Assembly: GCF_019075875.1 (NCBI RefSeq)
Contig: NZ_JAHOOZ010000001.1
Location: 1,240,001-1,304,000, forward strand
Source: Novosphingobium sp. G106
Lineage (GTDB): Bacteria > Pseudomonadota > Alphaproteobacteria > Sphingomonadales > Sphingomonadaceae
Reading direction: 5' to 3'
DNA: 64,000 nt
This document shows positions 27,634-36,851 of this stretch, one piece after another. Under the pieces are notes generated by a model. It saw nothing but the letters and a program-made list of their open reading frames with translations. It was not told where the DNA came from and made no database searches. Both the position numbers and the translations under genes were made by a program. Every line of letters begins with the position of its first letter. The first letter of the stretch is position 1.

Positions 27634-27984
27634 TCAGCCCATGAAGGCGTTGGTGATGTGGCGCGGGAAGCGGCCCGGCGCAAGGAGGAGCACGTCGATC
27701 CTCTGGTCGTCGCCCGTGCGAACGAAGCGGTGGGCGATGGCCTCCGCCGCTGCGGCCACCCGCCGCAGGCGATATTCGTCGATGGCGAGGTCGAGTTCGG
27801 CGGCGGTGGCGCGCCATTTTACTTCGACGAAGGCGATCATCCGTCCTCGTCTCGCGACAAGATCGACCTCACCGCGCGGCGTCTTCACCCGTTGCGCAAC
27901 GATGCGCCAGCCTTTGAGCCTCAGATACCAGGCGGCGAGCGTCTCGCCCCGCCGGCCTCGTTTCTCGGCGCGAGCCCGGTTCAC
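27634..27984 (-). CDS. yraN: YraN/UPF0102-family protein
   Basis: A 116-aa protein with a nuclease-like (PD-(D/E)xK-type) core: RGETLAAWYLRLKGW, GEVDLVARRGRMIAFVEVKW with the D and E-x-K residues, then AAEAIAHRF. Its biological role is unproven, although the family sits next to rsmI almost everywhere. GTG at 27984 overlaps the rsmI stop as GTGA. Confidence 0.9.
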   Translation of the reverse strand: MNRARAEKRGRRGETLAAWYLRLKGWRIVAQRVKTPRGEVDLVARRGRMIAFVEVKWRATAAELDLAIDEYRLRRVAAAAEAIAHRFVRTGDDQRIDVLLLAPGRFPRHITNAFMG

Positions 27985-28826
27985 TTGAGCTCCAGTGCCC
28001 GGGCGTAAAGCACCTTGCGGTCGAGGCCGGTGAGCTTAGCGACCTTACCTGCGGCTTGCGAGGGCTTCTCGGTTTCCAACTCGGCGCGCAGCATGGCGTC
28101 GATGTCGAACGAATCCGCCGTGGGTTCGGCAGGCGGGCCGACGAGTAGCACGATCTCGCCTTTTGGCGGATGGGCTGCGTAGTGTGCTCGCAATTCCTCG
28201 GGCGATCCGGTGCGGCATTCTTCGAACTTTTTGGTCAGCTCACGCGCCACGCCTACCTCGCGGCCCGGCAGCACGACGTCGATCGCCGCGAGGGAATCGT
28301 CGAGCCGCGGTGCGGTCTCGTAGAACACCAGCGTCGCCGGCACCGCGGCTAGCTCCGCCAACACGTCGCGCCGCGCCTTGTCCTTGGAGGGAAGGAACCC
28401 CGCGAACAAGAACCGGTCGCTCGGAAGGCCAGCCAGCGTCAGCGCCACGACCGCCGCGCTCGGTCCCGGCAGGCTGGTCACCACGATCCCCGCCTCGCGC
28501 GCCAGCTTGACGAGGCGGTAGCCGGGATCGGAGATCAGCGGCGTCCCCGCATCGCTCACCAGCGCCACCGGCTGCTCGGCCAGCAGGGCCAGCAGCTTGT
28601 CCCGGTCATATTCGCTGGCGTGATCGTCGTAGCGGATCATCCGCTTTTTTATGCCGAGGTGATTCAGCAGCTTGCCGGTCACCCGCGTGTCCTCGCAGGC
28701 TATCGCAGCGACGCCTCGCAACGTCTCCACGGCGCGGAGCGTTATGTCGCCGAGATTGCCAATGGGCGTGGCGACAATATAGAGACCGGGCGAGAGCTGG
28801 TGATCCATGCGGGCACTCATGGACAT
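27981..28826 (-). CDS. rsmI: 16S rRNA (cytidine1402-2'-O)-methyltransferase RsmI
   Basis: SAM-dependent tetrapyrrole-methylase-fold enzyme that 2'-O-methylates C1402 in the decoding centre. Signatures are LYIVATPIGNLGDITLRAVE, IACEDTRVTGKLLNHLGIKK, VALVSDAGTPLISDPGYRLV, LPGPSAAVVALTLAGLPSDR and FAGFLPSKDKARR. Three in-frame ATGs (28826, 28820, 28808) fit. None has a clear ribosome binding site, so the start is uncertain by six residues; 28826 gives 281 aa. It is divergent from the lppC-type gene only about 20 bases away. Confidence 0.95.
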   Translation of the reverse strand: MSMSARMDHQLSPGLYIVATPIGNLGDITLRAVETLRGVAAIACEDTRVTGKLLNHLGIKKRMIRYDDHASEYDRDKLLALLAEQPVALVSDAGTPLISDPGYRLVKLAREAGIVVTSLPGPSAAVVALTLAGLPSDRFLFAGFLPSKDKARRDVLAELAAVPATLVFYETAPRLDDSLAAIDVVLPGREVGVARELTKKFEECRTGSPEELRAHYAAHPPKGEIVLLVGPPAEPTADSFDIDAMLRAELETEKPSQAAGKVAKLTGLDRKVLYARALELK

Positions 28827-28847
28827 ACGAGCAGGGAGCGGCAAGCA

Positions 28848-30002
28848 ATGTTGATGAGCGGAACGAACCGGCGCAGGTTCCTTACCCTGGCGACGGTCGC
28901 CCTGCTGGCGGGTTGCAAGGTCATTCCCAAGGGCCCGGTCGAAACCGCTCCGCCGCCCAAGGGGCCGGATTCCAGCACTCTGCCAACCGATTCGCAGCGG
29001 CACCGCGTCGCGCTGCTGGTGCCGCTCGCCGGACCCAACGGCGCCGTCGGCCAGTCGATCGCCAATGCCGCGACGATGGCGCTGCTCGATACCAACGCGC
29101 AGAACCTGCGGATAACCACCTATGACACCTCGGCGGGGGTCGCGAGCGTCACTGCCCAGGCGATTGCCGACGGCAACAAGCTGATTCTCGGCCCGCTGAT
29201 CTCCAACGACATTCCCGCGGTGACTGCCACTGCGCGTGCGGCGCGGGTGCCGGTGATCTCGTTCTCCAACGACGAGAGCGCGGCAGGACGCGACGTGTTC
29301 ATCATGGGCAACCTGCCCAGCGCTTCGATCGAGCGCACGGTCTACTATGCCAAGAGCCGCGGCATGACCCGCTTCGGCGCGCTGGTCCCCTCGGGCGAAT
29401 ATGGCGAGCGGGCTTCGACGGCGATCTTCGCTTCGGTCCGCGCAGCCGGCGGCAGCGTTGCCGCGACTGAGACCTACGACCGCTCGAACACCTCGGTGGT
29501 CAGCGCAGCGCGGCGGCTCAAGGCCAAGGGGGGCTTCGACGCGGTGTTCATCGCCGATGGCGGCCGCTTCGCCAGCCAGGCCGCGGCGCAGCTCAAGACG
29601 GCGGGCTCAGCCACACCGCGCCTGCTCGGCACCGAGCTGTGGAGCGGCGAAGCCGTGGTAGCGACAACTCCGGCACTTCGCGGTGCCTGGTTCTCGGCCG
29701 TGTCCGACGCGCGGTTCCGCAAGTTCTCCGACAGCTACAAGGCACGGTTCGGCGTCCAGCCCTACCGCATCGCCACCCTCGGCTATGACGCCGTGCTGCT
29801 CACGCTGCGCATAGCCCGCGACTGGCGGACGGGAACGCAGCTGCCGATTACCCGCCTCACCGACAGTGGCGGCTTCGTCGGCCTGGACGGCGCCTTCCGC
29901 TTCCGCCCCAACGGCGTGATCGATCGCGCGCTCGAAGTGCGCGAAGTCCAGGCCGGCGGCGTGGTGCCGGTCAGCCCGGCTCCGGCGCGGTTCGGCGAGT
30001 AA
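28848..30002 (+). CDS. LppC-type penicillin-binding protein activator lipoprotein
   Basis: Outer-membrane lipoprotein with a periplasmic-binding-protein fold, related to LpoA/LppC activators of peptidoglycan synthases. The ATG at 28848 opens MLMSGTNRRRFL and a signal ending LLAGC (lipobox). The body shows HRVALLVPLAGPNGAVGQSI, KLILGPLISNDIPAVTATA, VPVISFSNDESAAGRDVF and GYDAVLLTLRIARDW. The 384-aa length matches the short alphaproteobacterial form, not the two-domain LpoA. The divergent rsmI arrangement is conserved. Confidence 0.9.
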   Translation: MLMSGTNRRRFLTLATVALLAGCKVIPKGPVETAPPPKGPDSSTLPTDSQRHRVALLVPLAGPNGAVGQSIANAATMALLDTNAQNLRITTYDTSAGVASVTAQAIADGNKLILGPLISNDIPAVTATARAARVPVISFSNDESAAGRDVFIMGNLPSASIERTVYYAKSRGMTRFGALVPSGEYGERASTAIFASVRAAGGSVAATETYDRSNTSVVSAARRLKAKGGFDAVFIADGGRFASQAAAQLKTAGSATPRLLGTELWSGEAVVATTPALRGAWFSAVSDARFRKFSDSYKARFGVQPYRIATLGYDAVLLTLRIARDWRTGTQLPITRLTDSGGFVGLDGAFRFRPNGVIDRALEVREVQAGGVVPVSPAPARFGE

Positions 30003-30079
30003 ATCCGCCGAACCTGCCTGACGATAACCTCGCCCGTCTGCTTGCGCCCCGATTCCCGGGCGTTCTATAGGCGTTCTCC

Positions 30080-32077
30080 ATGTCCGATGCTGCACCCGAC
30101 GATCTGTTCGACAAGCTGCCCAGCGCCGGCGGCGAAGCTTATGATAGTTCCGCTATCGAGGTGCTGGAGGGGCTGGAGCCCGTCCGCCGCCGTCCGGGCA
30201 TGTACATCGGCGGCATCGACGAGCGCGCGCTGCACCACCTCGCCGCGGAAGTGCTCGACAACGCCATGGACGAGGCGGTCGCCGGCCACGCGAACCGGAT
30301 CGAGGTGACGCTGGAGGAGGGCAATCGCCTCACCATCACCGACAATGGCCGCGGCATGCCGGTGGACGAACACCCCAAGTTTCCGGGCAAGTCCGCGCTC
30401 GAGGTGATCCTCACCACGCTGCACTCCGGCGGCAAGTTTTCGGGCAAGGCCTATGCCACATCGGGCGGTCTGCACGGTGTCGGCGTTTCGGTGGTCAACG
30501 CACTGTCGGCGAACACGCGCGTCGAAGTGGCGCGTAACAAGGAGCTGTTCGCGCAGGAATTCTCGCGCGGGCATCCGACCGGTCCGCTGCAGAGGTTGGG
30601 CAGCACGCCCAACCGCCGCGGCACCAGCGTCGCCTTCACGCCCGATCCCGAGATCTTCGGCGATGAGGCGAAGTTCAAGCCGGCGCGGCTGTTCCGCCTG
30701 GCTCGCTCGAAGGCCTATCTCTTCGCCGGGGTCGAAATCCGCTGGAAATGCGCCGCCTCGTTGGCCAGTGAGGACGTGCCGGCCGAGGCGGTGTTCCAAT
30801 TCCCCGGCGGTCTCGCCGACCATTTGACGGAGGAAGTGGGCGAGCGCGAGTGCGTCACGGCCAAGTTCTTCGCTGGCAGCCAGGACTTCCCGGGTGAGGA
30901 ACAGGGCCGCGTCGAATGGGCGATCGCCTGGCCACTGTGGTCGGACGGCGCCTATAGCTGGTACTGCAACACGATCCCGACGCCCGACGGTGGCACCCAC
31001 GAGCAGGGCCTGCGCGCGGCGCTGACCAAGGGCATCCGCGCTTTCGGCGATCTCGTCGGTCAGAAGAAGGCCAAGGATATCGCGCCCGAGGACATCGTCA
31101 CCGGCAGCGAGGTGATGCTCTCGGTTTTCATCCGCGACCCGCAGTTCCAGAGCCAGACCAAGGACCGCCTGACCTCGCCCGAAGCCGCACGCATGGTCGA
31201 GAACGCGGTGCGAGATCACTTCGACCATTTCCTGGCCGACAACATGGAGCGCGGCAAGGCGCTGCTCGGCCATGTCATGGAGAAGATGGACGAGCGGCTG
31301 CGCCGGAAGGCGGAGCGCGAGATCAAGCGCAAGACCGCCACCAGCGCACGCAAGCTGCGCCTGCCGGGCAAGCTGACAGACTGCACCGGTGAAGGCAGCG
31401 GCGAGACCGAGCTGTTCATCGTCGAAGGCGACAGCGCCGGTGGCAGCGCCAAGCAGGCGCGTGATCGCAAGACCCAGGCGATCCTGCCGATCCGCGGCAA
31501 GATTCTCAACGTCGCCAGCGCCACCGCCGACAAGATCCGCGCCAATACCGAGATCGCCGACCTCGCGCTAGCGCTCGGCTGCGGCATGCGTAAGGACTGC
31601 AATCCCGACCTGCTGCGCTACGACCGCATCGTCATCATGACCGACGCCGACGTCGACGGCGCACATATCGCGACCTTGCTGATGACCTTCTTCTTCCAGG
31701 AGATGCCCGAGGTCGTCCGGCGCGGTCACCTCTATCTGGCCCAGCCTCCGCTCTACCGCCTGACCGTGGGCTCGACCTCGGCCTATGCCCGCGACGACGC
31801 GCACCGCGCCGAGCTCGAGGCCGGCCAGTTCAAGGGCAAGAAGGTCGAAGTCTCGCGCTTCAAGGGCCTCGGTGAAATGAACCCGCAGCAATTGCGCGAG
31901 ACGACGATGAGCCCGGTCAGCCGCGGCCTGATCCGCATCACCTTGCCACCCGAGTACGAGGATCGCGCACAGGTGAAGGACCTCGTCGAGCGGCTGATGG
32001 GCCGCAACCCCGAACACCGCTTCATGTTCATCCAGAACCGCGCGGGCGAGATCGATCCCGAGCTGATCGACGCCTGA
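30080..32077 (+). CDS. parE: DNA topoisomerase IV subunit B
   Basis: ATPase subunit of topoisomerase IV, which decatenates daughter chromosomes. GHKL elements are EVLDNAMDEAVAGHANRIEV, ITDNGRGMPVDEHPK and GGLHGVGVSVVNALS. The TOPRIM domain has ELFIVEGDSAGGSAKQARDR, ILPIRGKILNV and IVIMTDADVDGAHIATLLMT (part). The C-terminal motif is FKGLGEMNPQQLRETTM. At 665 aa without a GyrB-type insertion, and with short N-terminus DDLFDKLPSAGG, ParE rather than GyrB is favoured. ParC is not in the window. Confidence 0.95.
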   Translation: MSDAAPDDLFDKLPSAGGEAYDSSAIEVLEGLEPVRRRPGMYIGGIDERALHHLAAEVLDNAMDEAVAGHANRIEVTLEEGNRLTITDNGRGMPVDEHPKFPGKSALEVILTTLHSGGKFSGKAYATSGGLHGVGVSVVNALSANTRVEVARNKELFAQEFSRGHPTGPLQRLGSTPNRRGTSVAFTPDPEIFGDEAKFKPARLFRLARSKAYLFAGVEIRWKCAASLASEDVPAEAVFQFPGGLADHLTEEVGERECVTAKFFAGSQDFPGEEQGRVEWAIAWPLWSDGAYSWYCNTIPTPDGGTHEQGLRAALTKGIRAFGDLVGQKKAKDIAPEDIVTGSEVMLSVFIRDPQFQSQTKDRLTSPEAARMVENAVRDHFDHFLADNMERGKALLGHVMEKMDERLRRKAEREIKRKTATSARKLRLPGKLTDCTGEGSGETELFIVEGDSAGGSAKQARDRKTQAILPIRGKILNVASATADKIRANTEIADLALALGCGMRKDCNPDLLRYDRIVIMTDADVDGAHIATLLMTFFFQEMPEVVRRGHLYLAQPPLYRLTVGSTSAYARDDAHRAELEAGQFKGKKVEVSRFKGLGEMNPQQLRETTMSPVSRGLIRITLPPEYEDRAQVKDLVERLMGRNPEHRFMFIQNRAGEIDPELIDA

Positions 32078-32101
32078 CGCCGGACCGAGCCAGGAGGGGC
32101 C

Positions 32102-33382
32102 ATGAAGCGCCTGTTGTTCGCTGCGCTGCTCGCTCTGGTCTCGGCTCCGGCCGGAGCCGCTACGCCCGACAAGCCCAGCCAGCGCGCGGCCGAGGTGGTG
32201 GAGGCACTGAAGGCTGGGCAAGCGCCTGACAGCCTGTTTGCCCCCTCGTTCCTCGCCGCGGTGCCGCCGGCGCAGATCGCGCGGATCGTCCAGCAGCTCG
32301 AGGCCCAGGCCGGCAAGCTGCTTGGCGTCCAGGATATCCAGGTCGATACACCAACGACGGCGCGCTTCGTCCTACGGTTCGAGCGTGCGCTGGCCACGGC
32401 GACCTTGACGATAGAGCCCGATGGAGCCGGCCGTGTCACGGGCCTGCGCATCACCTCGGTCACGCCGCTCGGTGATAGCCTGGAGAAGATCCGGGCCGAC
32501 TTTGCCGCCCTCCCCGGCCGCAGCGGCTTTGCCGTGATCAAGCTCGAGGACCGTGGCCCTTTCGTGCCGATCCTAGAAAGTCACTCGGGCGAGCAGTTCG
32601 CGATCGGCTCGGCGTTCAAGCTCTGGGTGCTCGATGCGCTGGCGGAGGAGATCGCCGCCGGCCGCCACCGCTGGGACGAGGTCGTGCCGCTGGGGCCGCG
32701 CAGCCTGCCGAGCGGGATGACGCAGGAATGGCCGGCCCAGGCACCGGTCACGATCGAGACGCTGGCGACGCTGATGATCTCGATCAGCGACAATACGGCG
32801 ACCGACACGCTGATCCGCCTCATCGGGCGCGAGCGCCTGGCCGAACGGGTGCGCGCGACCGGCCATTCGGCGCCCTCGCGAATCCTGCCGTTCATGACCA
32901 CGGCCGAAAGCTTTGCGCTCAAGCTCTCGCCGCCCGCGGAGCGCGATGCCTACGCCAAGGCGAGCGATGCCGCGCAGGAACAGCGGCTCGCCGCGCTCGA
33001 TGCCCGCAAGATCCTCGACAGCGCGGACATTGCCGCGCTCGGCGCCAAGCCGACGGCGATCGACAGCATCGAATGGTTCGCCTCGCCCGAGGATATCGCG
33101 CGCGTGCTCGACTCGCTCCGCCGCCGCCCGGACCCGAGGGTACTGCAAATCCTCGGTATCGTCCCGGCCGTGTCGAACGAGGTGCGCCAGCGACTGGCCT
33201 ATGTCGGCTACAAGGGCGGATCGGAAGTCGGCGTGATCAACCTGACCTGGCTGCTCCGCCGGAAATCGGGCTCCTGGATGGTCATCACGCTGAGCTGGAA
33301 CAATACGGCATCGGCGGTCGACGCCGACCGCTTCGGGTACCTCGCGCAAAGGCTGCTGCGCCTGGGCGCGCTAGAGCAGTGA
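32102..33382 (+). CDS. Secreted serine hydrolase with class A beta-lactamase-like domain
   Basis: A 426-aa periplasmic protein: signal peptide of about 20 residues (ALVSAPAGAA), then an N-terminal alpha/beta domain of about 120 residues, then a beta-lactamase/transpeptidase-like domain. Active-site motifs are S170-A-F-K173, S229-D-N231 and K371-G-G. This order and spacing fit a class A-like serine hydrolase, but KGG replaces KTG and the omega-loop glutamate is not obvious, so true beta-lactam hydrolysis is doubtful. It lies 24 bp after parE and overlaps the convergent DUF1772 gene by 12 bases. Confidence 0.82.
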   Translation: MKRLLFAALLALVSAPAGAATPDKPSQRAAEVVEALKAGQAPDSLFAPSFLAAVPPAQIARIVQQLEAQAGKLLGVQDIQVDTPTTARFVLRFERALATATLTIEPDGAGRVTGLRITSVTPLGDSLEKIRADFAALPGRSGFAVIKLEDRGPFVPILESHSGEQFAIGSAFKLWVLDALAEEIAAGRHRWDEVVPLGPRSLPSGMTQEWPAQAPVTIETLATLMISISDNTATDTLIRLIGRERLAERVRATGHSAPSRILPFMTTAESFALKLSPPAERDAYAKASDAAQEQRLAALDARKILDSADIAALGAKPTAIDSIEWFASPEDIARVLDSLRRRPDPRVLQILGIVPAVSNEVRQRLAYVGYKGGSEVGVINLTWLLRRKSGSWMVITLSWNNTASAVDADRFGYLAQRLLRLGALEQ

Positions 33383-33856
33383 TATCGCCCTGATGTCGAG
33401 CGCGCAGCCCGTGAGCGAGGCCAACGTACGCACGTGGTTCCACCGGGTCCATTCGGTGAGATAGCGGGGCCATAGCGCGCTCGTGTCGCCAGCCTGCCCT
33501 TCGACGGCGGCCAGCGCATTATTGAGCGGCACGTTGCACGCCATCGTTACCACGAACATGCCCGCGACATAGATCGCGCTGCCGATCAGAGTGGGCAAGG
33601 CGTAGGGCGCAGCAAGGTCGAGCAGCGCGACGATGACCAGAACGGCGGCGATCAGCGTCGATCCCAGGAACACCGGCATGAACAGCGACTTCTGGATATC
33701 GACGTTGATCGCGTTCATCGCCGCGATCGCCGAACCGCGATCGATCCGGCCGAGCGCCCGCATGATGAAGGTCGAGAAGGCGAAATAGAGCCCGGCCATC
33801 AGCGCGCAGGACAGCGCCGAAATCCACAGCATCGCGACAATCAGAACGGACTGCAT
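33371..33856 (-). CDS. DUF1772 family membrane protein
   Basis: A 161-aa protein with four helices of the anthrone-oxygenase-like/DUF1772 family. Recognisable parts are MAGLYFAFSTFIMRALGRID near residue 20, AAMNAINVDIQKSLFMPVFL and the NVPLNNALAA loop before LWPRYLTEWTRWNHVRTLAS. The ATG at 33856 follows GGAGAACACG at good spacing; an in-frame extension to 33937 lacks support. The function in bacteria is unknown. Upstream (33857-34088) is a noticeably AT-rich non-coding stretch. Confidence 0.83.
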   Translation of the reverse strand: MQSVLIVAMLWISALSCALMAGLYFAFSTFIMRALGRIDRGSAIAAMNAINVDIQKSLFMPVFLGSTLIAAVLVIVALLDLAAPYALPTLIGSAIYVAGMFVVTMACNVPLNNALAAVEGQAGDTSALWPRYLTEWTRWNHVRTLASLTGCALDIRAISLL

Positions 33857-34088
33857 CGTGTTCTCCGTGAACCGTTTTTCGATTGGCAGTTCTGACACGA
33901 AAACGACGTGGCTGCACCACTGCGCGCGCGGTCGCAATTCGCAGAATTTTGCCTTATTTTTGCCACATACTAAGCTAGTTTAACAACTTATCGTACGTAT
34001 AAAACGCTTCGCCGTTGATCAAAGTCTATCGAATCGGTAGATAGTGGCTTGCGGCCATCCCCGGCCGCTTCCCTAGGGAGAGCCGCTC

Positions 34089-35006
34089 ATGCGTTCCCGT
34101 CACCCCTTCTACCTTCTGCTCGCCTCGACCGCCGCCTTGCTGGTGGCCGGTTGCTCGAAGTCCGAAAATCCCGAAGCCGACGATGCTGCCAGCGAGGCCG
34201 CACCGGCTGCTACCCGGCATGACGTGGCGGCCGATGCCGCCAGTGCCGGCACGGCCCAGGCGCCCGACATCGGCCAGGTGGTCGCGCCGGGGGTTGCCTT
34301 CTCCTACCGCTATGCCTTCACCCTCCCCGCCAAGGCGATCGCCAGCGTCCAGCAGCAGCACGCCGCGGCCTGCGAGCGGCTTGGCCCGACGCGCTGCCAG
34401 GTCGTCGGCATGAGCTATGACCAGCCGCGCAAGGACGAGGTCTCGGCCCGGCTCGATCTGATGCTCGCACCCGAGATAGCCCATAGCTTCGGCGGCGATG
34501 CCATAGCTGCGGTCGAGAAGGCCGATGGCTCGATCGACAATGCCTCGGTCGACGGCGACAACGCCGGCGGTGCGATCGAAGACTCGCAAAGAAGGACATC
34601 CGCTCTCCGTGCGCAACTGGGGCGCATCGAAAAGCGGATCGCGATCCCCGGCCTCAGCAAGGAAGAGAAGACCGAACTGGCGCAGCGTGCTTCGGAATTG
34701 CGTGGGCAGCTCGGCAGCGAGCAGCAGGTCCGGCAGGAGAAGGAAGCCTCGCTCGCGACCACGCCGATGAGCTTCGCCTACGGCAGCGAGGGCGTATTCT
34801 CTTCCAACAATTCCTTCGGCAAGGCGGCGGCGACATCTCTCGGCAGCCTGACCGCGACGCTTGCCTTCCTCCTCACGGCCGCGGGGCTGCTGCTGCCCTG
34901 GCTGCTGCTCGGCGCGCTGGTCGTGCTGCTGCTCTGCCTGCGGGCGATGAAGCAGCGGCTGAACCAGGCGACCGGCGGTGCGGCCGATCCGGCGTCGCCT
35001 CAGTAG
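34089..35006 (+). CDS. DUF4349-domain lipoprotein
   Basis: A 305-aa envelope protein. A lipobox VAGC ends the signal (C near 22), then comes an Ala/Asp-rich linker and the DUF4349 domain with a long coiled-coil (LRAQLGRIEKRIAIPGLSKE, TELAQRASELRGQLGSEQQV). A transmembrane helix near residues 258-282 and a basic tail follow. Two cysteines in AACERLGPTRCQV may form a disulfide. DUF4349 proteins have no assigned activity. The AT-rich leader (33857-34088) contains the weak pair TTGATC (34015) and TAGATA (34038), spaced by 17, and the inverted arms CTATC/GATAG near 34027-34045. The 3' end overlaps the convergent GT87 gene. Confidence 0.82.
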   Translation: MRSRHPFYLLLASTAALLVAGCSKSENPEADDAASEAAPAATRHDVAADAASAGTAQAPDIGQVVAPGVAFSYRYAFTLPAKAIASVQQQHAAACERLGPTRCQVVGMSYDQPRKDEVSARLDLMLAPEIAHSFGGDAIAAVEKADGSIDNASVDGDNAGGAIEDSQRRTSALRAQLGRIEKRIAIPGLSKEEKTELAQRASELRGQLGSEQQVRQEKEASLATTPMSFAYGSEGVFSSNNSFGKAAATSLGSLTATLAFLLTAAGLLLPWLLLGALVVLLLCLRAMKQRLNQATGGAADPASPQ

Positions 35007-36234
35007 CTTGGAGACACGCCGCTCCCCGCGCCGGCCACCACTCGGCCGGCGCGGGGACTTCGTTCGCGCGGCGCAGCACGAAGATGAAGAAGGCGATCAG
35101 GATCACCGGCATGATGGGCACGCCCACGAACATCGCCAGCGGCCGGGCGAAAGCGCCGGCGATGAAGGTGAGGACGAAGACCAGCTTTTCCCACGGGTAA
35201 AAGCCCTGCCGCAGTGCTTCGGCGGCCAACCAGATCAGCGGAAAAGCTAGTAGAACCATATCGTAGTCGAGCACGAAGGGCGTCGCCAGCGGTGCACCGG
35301 CGAGGATCAGTGCGGCAACACCGGCATTGTAGCCTTGCCGCCAAGCTGTCCAAGCAACTGTGGCCACTACGGCAGTCGTCAACACGCCTTGAATAGCATA
35401 GGCTACTCCTGTCGAAGCCCCAAGCAGCCGAGTTGCAGCAAACAGGCTCTGCATCTTGGCAAAGGGAACAGCGCCTTCGGCCATTGCTGCTTGCGCTGCT
35501 CGGGTCACAGCAAACCAATCCGCCCACACTGCGGGACCGGAAATCAGCGTTGCCGCCAAACCAAAAACGGTGACGGTGATCGCTGCGGCTATGATCGTAC
35601 GCCATTGGCCGGTCAGCAGCAGCGCAACTGGCACTAACAAACCAAACTGAGGTTTGATGGCGGCAATCCCGAGCAAGAATCCGCCTGCCCATGGCCGATC
35701 GCATAGACGTAGCAGGCCCACTCCAAGAAATGAGGCCGCCAGGAATGAAGTCTGCCCATGCGTGAGCGTAATGAGAACTGGCGGGAACGCCGCCACAGCG
35801 GTCCAAAGCGGTAGCGTGAAGTCAAGCTTTCGTGCCCAGAATCGCACTCCCTGCACGAACATAGCACCAGTGACGACGAGCCAGGTTCCGAGTGCGGGGA
35901 AGTAGCCGAGATAGCCTAGATTATAACATATGGGCAGGAATAAGGGCGGATAAAAGAACGCCGTGTAGGCATCGCCTTGTTGAAAGAATGCACGCTGTGC
36001 CGCGATATGTGCCGAAGTATCGTATACGTTGCCGCCGCTTTGGAGCATGTGCCCCGTCGTCCAGAAGCTGATGAAATCGGTGCCGAGCAGGAAGCCGTTG
36101 CGGTCGATCCCGCCGCGCGATGTCGCCACGAGCAGGATCAGCGCCGCAACATTGAGCAGTGCTACGCACCAGAGGTAGCCGCGCGCCCGCGCCTCACCAA
36201 GCCAGTCCGCTCGTCGGATGAAATCGACCCCCAT
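34873..36234 (-). CDS. GT87-family (DUF2029) glycosyltransferase, suspicious C-terminus
   Basis: Multi-spanning membrane protein of the GT87/DUF2029 type that would transfer mannose-like sugars from polyprenyl phosphates. Features are the early FLLGTDFISFWTTGHMLQSG near residues 48-67, GNVYDTSAHIAAQ, TAFFYPPLFLPICYNLGYL (part) and GIAAIKPQFGLLVPVALLL. The ATG at 36234 starts MGVDFIRRADWLG. After EVPAPAEWW the frame continues into an Ala/Arg/Pro-rich tail antisense to the DUF4349 membrane segment. One extra base in the G-run near 35017-35021 would instead end the protein SPSY at 35000. The middle of the gene (35.3-36.1 kb) looks less GC-rich than its neighbours. Confidence 0.75.
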   Translation of the reverse strand: MGVDFIRRADWLGEARARGYLWCVALLNVAALILLVATSRGGIDRNGFLLGTDFISFWTTGHMLQSGGNVYDTSAHIAAQRAFFQQGDAYTAFFYPPLFLPICYNLGYLGYFPALGTWLVVTGAMFVQGVRFWARKLDFTLPLWTAVAAFPPVLITLTHGQTSFLAASFLGVGLLRLCDRPWAGGFLLGIAAIKPQFGLLVPVALLLTGQWRTIIAAAITVTVFGLAATLISGPAVWADWFAVTRAAQAAMAEGAVPFAKMQSLFAATRLLGASTGVAYAIQGVLTTAVVATVAWTAWRQGYNAGVAALILAGAPLATPFVLDYDMVLLAFPLIWLAAEALRQGFYPWEKLVFVLTFIAGAFARPLAMFVGVPIMPVILIAFFIFVLRRANEVPAPAEWWPARGAACLQATEATPDRPHRRSPGSAAASSPAGRAAARPARRAAARAAAAPRP

Positions 36235-36333
36235 CGCCGCGGCTTTTGCAGGCTCGCGCCGGCAATGTCCATCGCGGCCCTTGGCATCGCTGGGCAAGCG
36301 CGGCACCTTGCCGCCAAATCAGGGAGAGCAATC

Positions 36334-36792
36334 ATGATCCGCAACGTCAACCGTGTCGACCACGTCGCCGGCGTCGTACGCCGCGAGCATTTCGAGGAAG
36401 TCATCGCGCGCATGGCCGAGGTCTTCGACACGAAGTTCTATGGCCCGTTCGACCGTCCGGCGATGGGCGCGCGTGTCGCCATGTCGCTCGATACGGGGAT
36501 CGAGCTGCTCTCGCCCGCGAGCGACGATCCCGAAAACGGCTTCAACAAGCTGCTGGCGGCCAAGGGCGAGCACTGGCTCTCGGTCGTCATGGGCGTGCGC
36601 GATATGGACACGACCTGCGATCACCTCGCCCGGCTCGGCTACAAGCCGATGATGCGCAAGTCGGCGCTCGGCGGCAGCGACCAGTATCCGGGCGAGCTCA
36701 CGAGCCTCGAACAGGCAGTCTTCGCGCCCGGCCTGTTCGGCGATCTCTCGCTGTCGTTCTGCTTCAGCGAGGAAGCCGATAACGGCGCTTGA
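36334..36792 (+). CDS. VOC (glyoxalase-like) family protein
   Basis: A 152-aa single-domain vicinal-oxygen-chelate fold protein. The ATG at 36334 follows AGGGAGAGCAATC. The first strand is VNRVDHVAGVVRREHFEEVI with a metal-type His, then GIELLSPASDDPENG with a Glu, and GEHWLSVVMGVRDMDTTCDH. Substrate and reaction are unknown. It lies about 60 bp before the MoxR gene on the same strand. Confidence 0.75.
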   Translation: MIRNVNRVDHVAGVVRREHFEEVIARMAEVFDTKFYGPFDRPAMGARVAMSLDTGIELLSPASDDPENGFNKLLAAKGEHWLSVVMGVRDMDTTCDHLARLGYKPMMRKSALGGSDQYPGELTSLEQAVFAPGLFGDLSLSFCFSEEADNGA

Positions 36793-36851
36793 CCTCGCTG
36801 CATCGCACAACCTAACCCAGCTTACGAAGCAGAACGACACGGGAATTCCAG

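Noticed and set aside
33960..34045. Sigma-70 promoter for the DUF4349 gene
   Set aside because: TTGATC and TAGATA have the right 17-base spacing but poor hexamers; the AT-rich stretch is noted but not called as a promoter.
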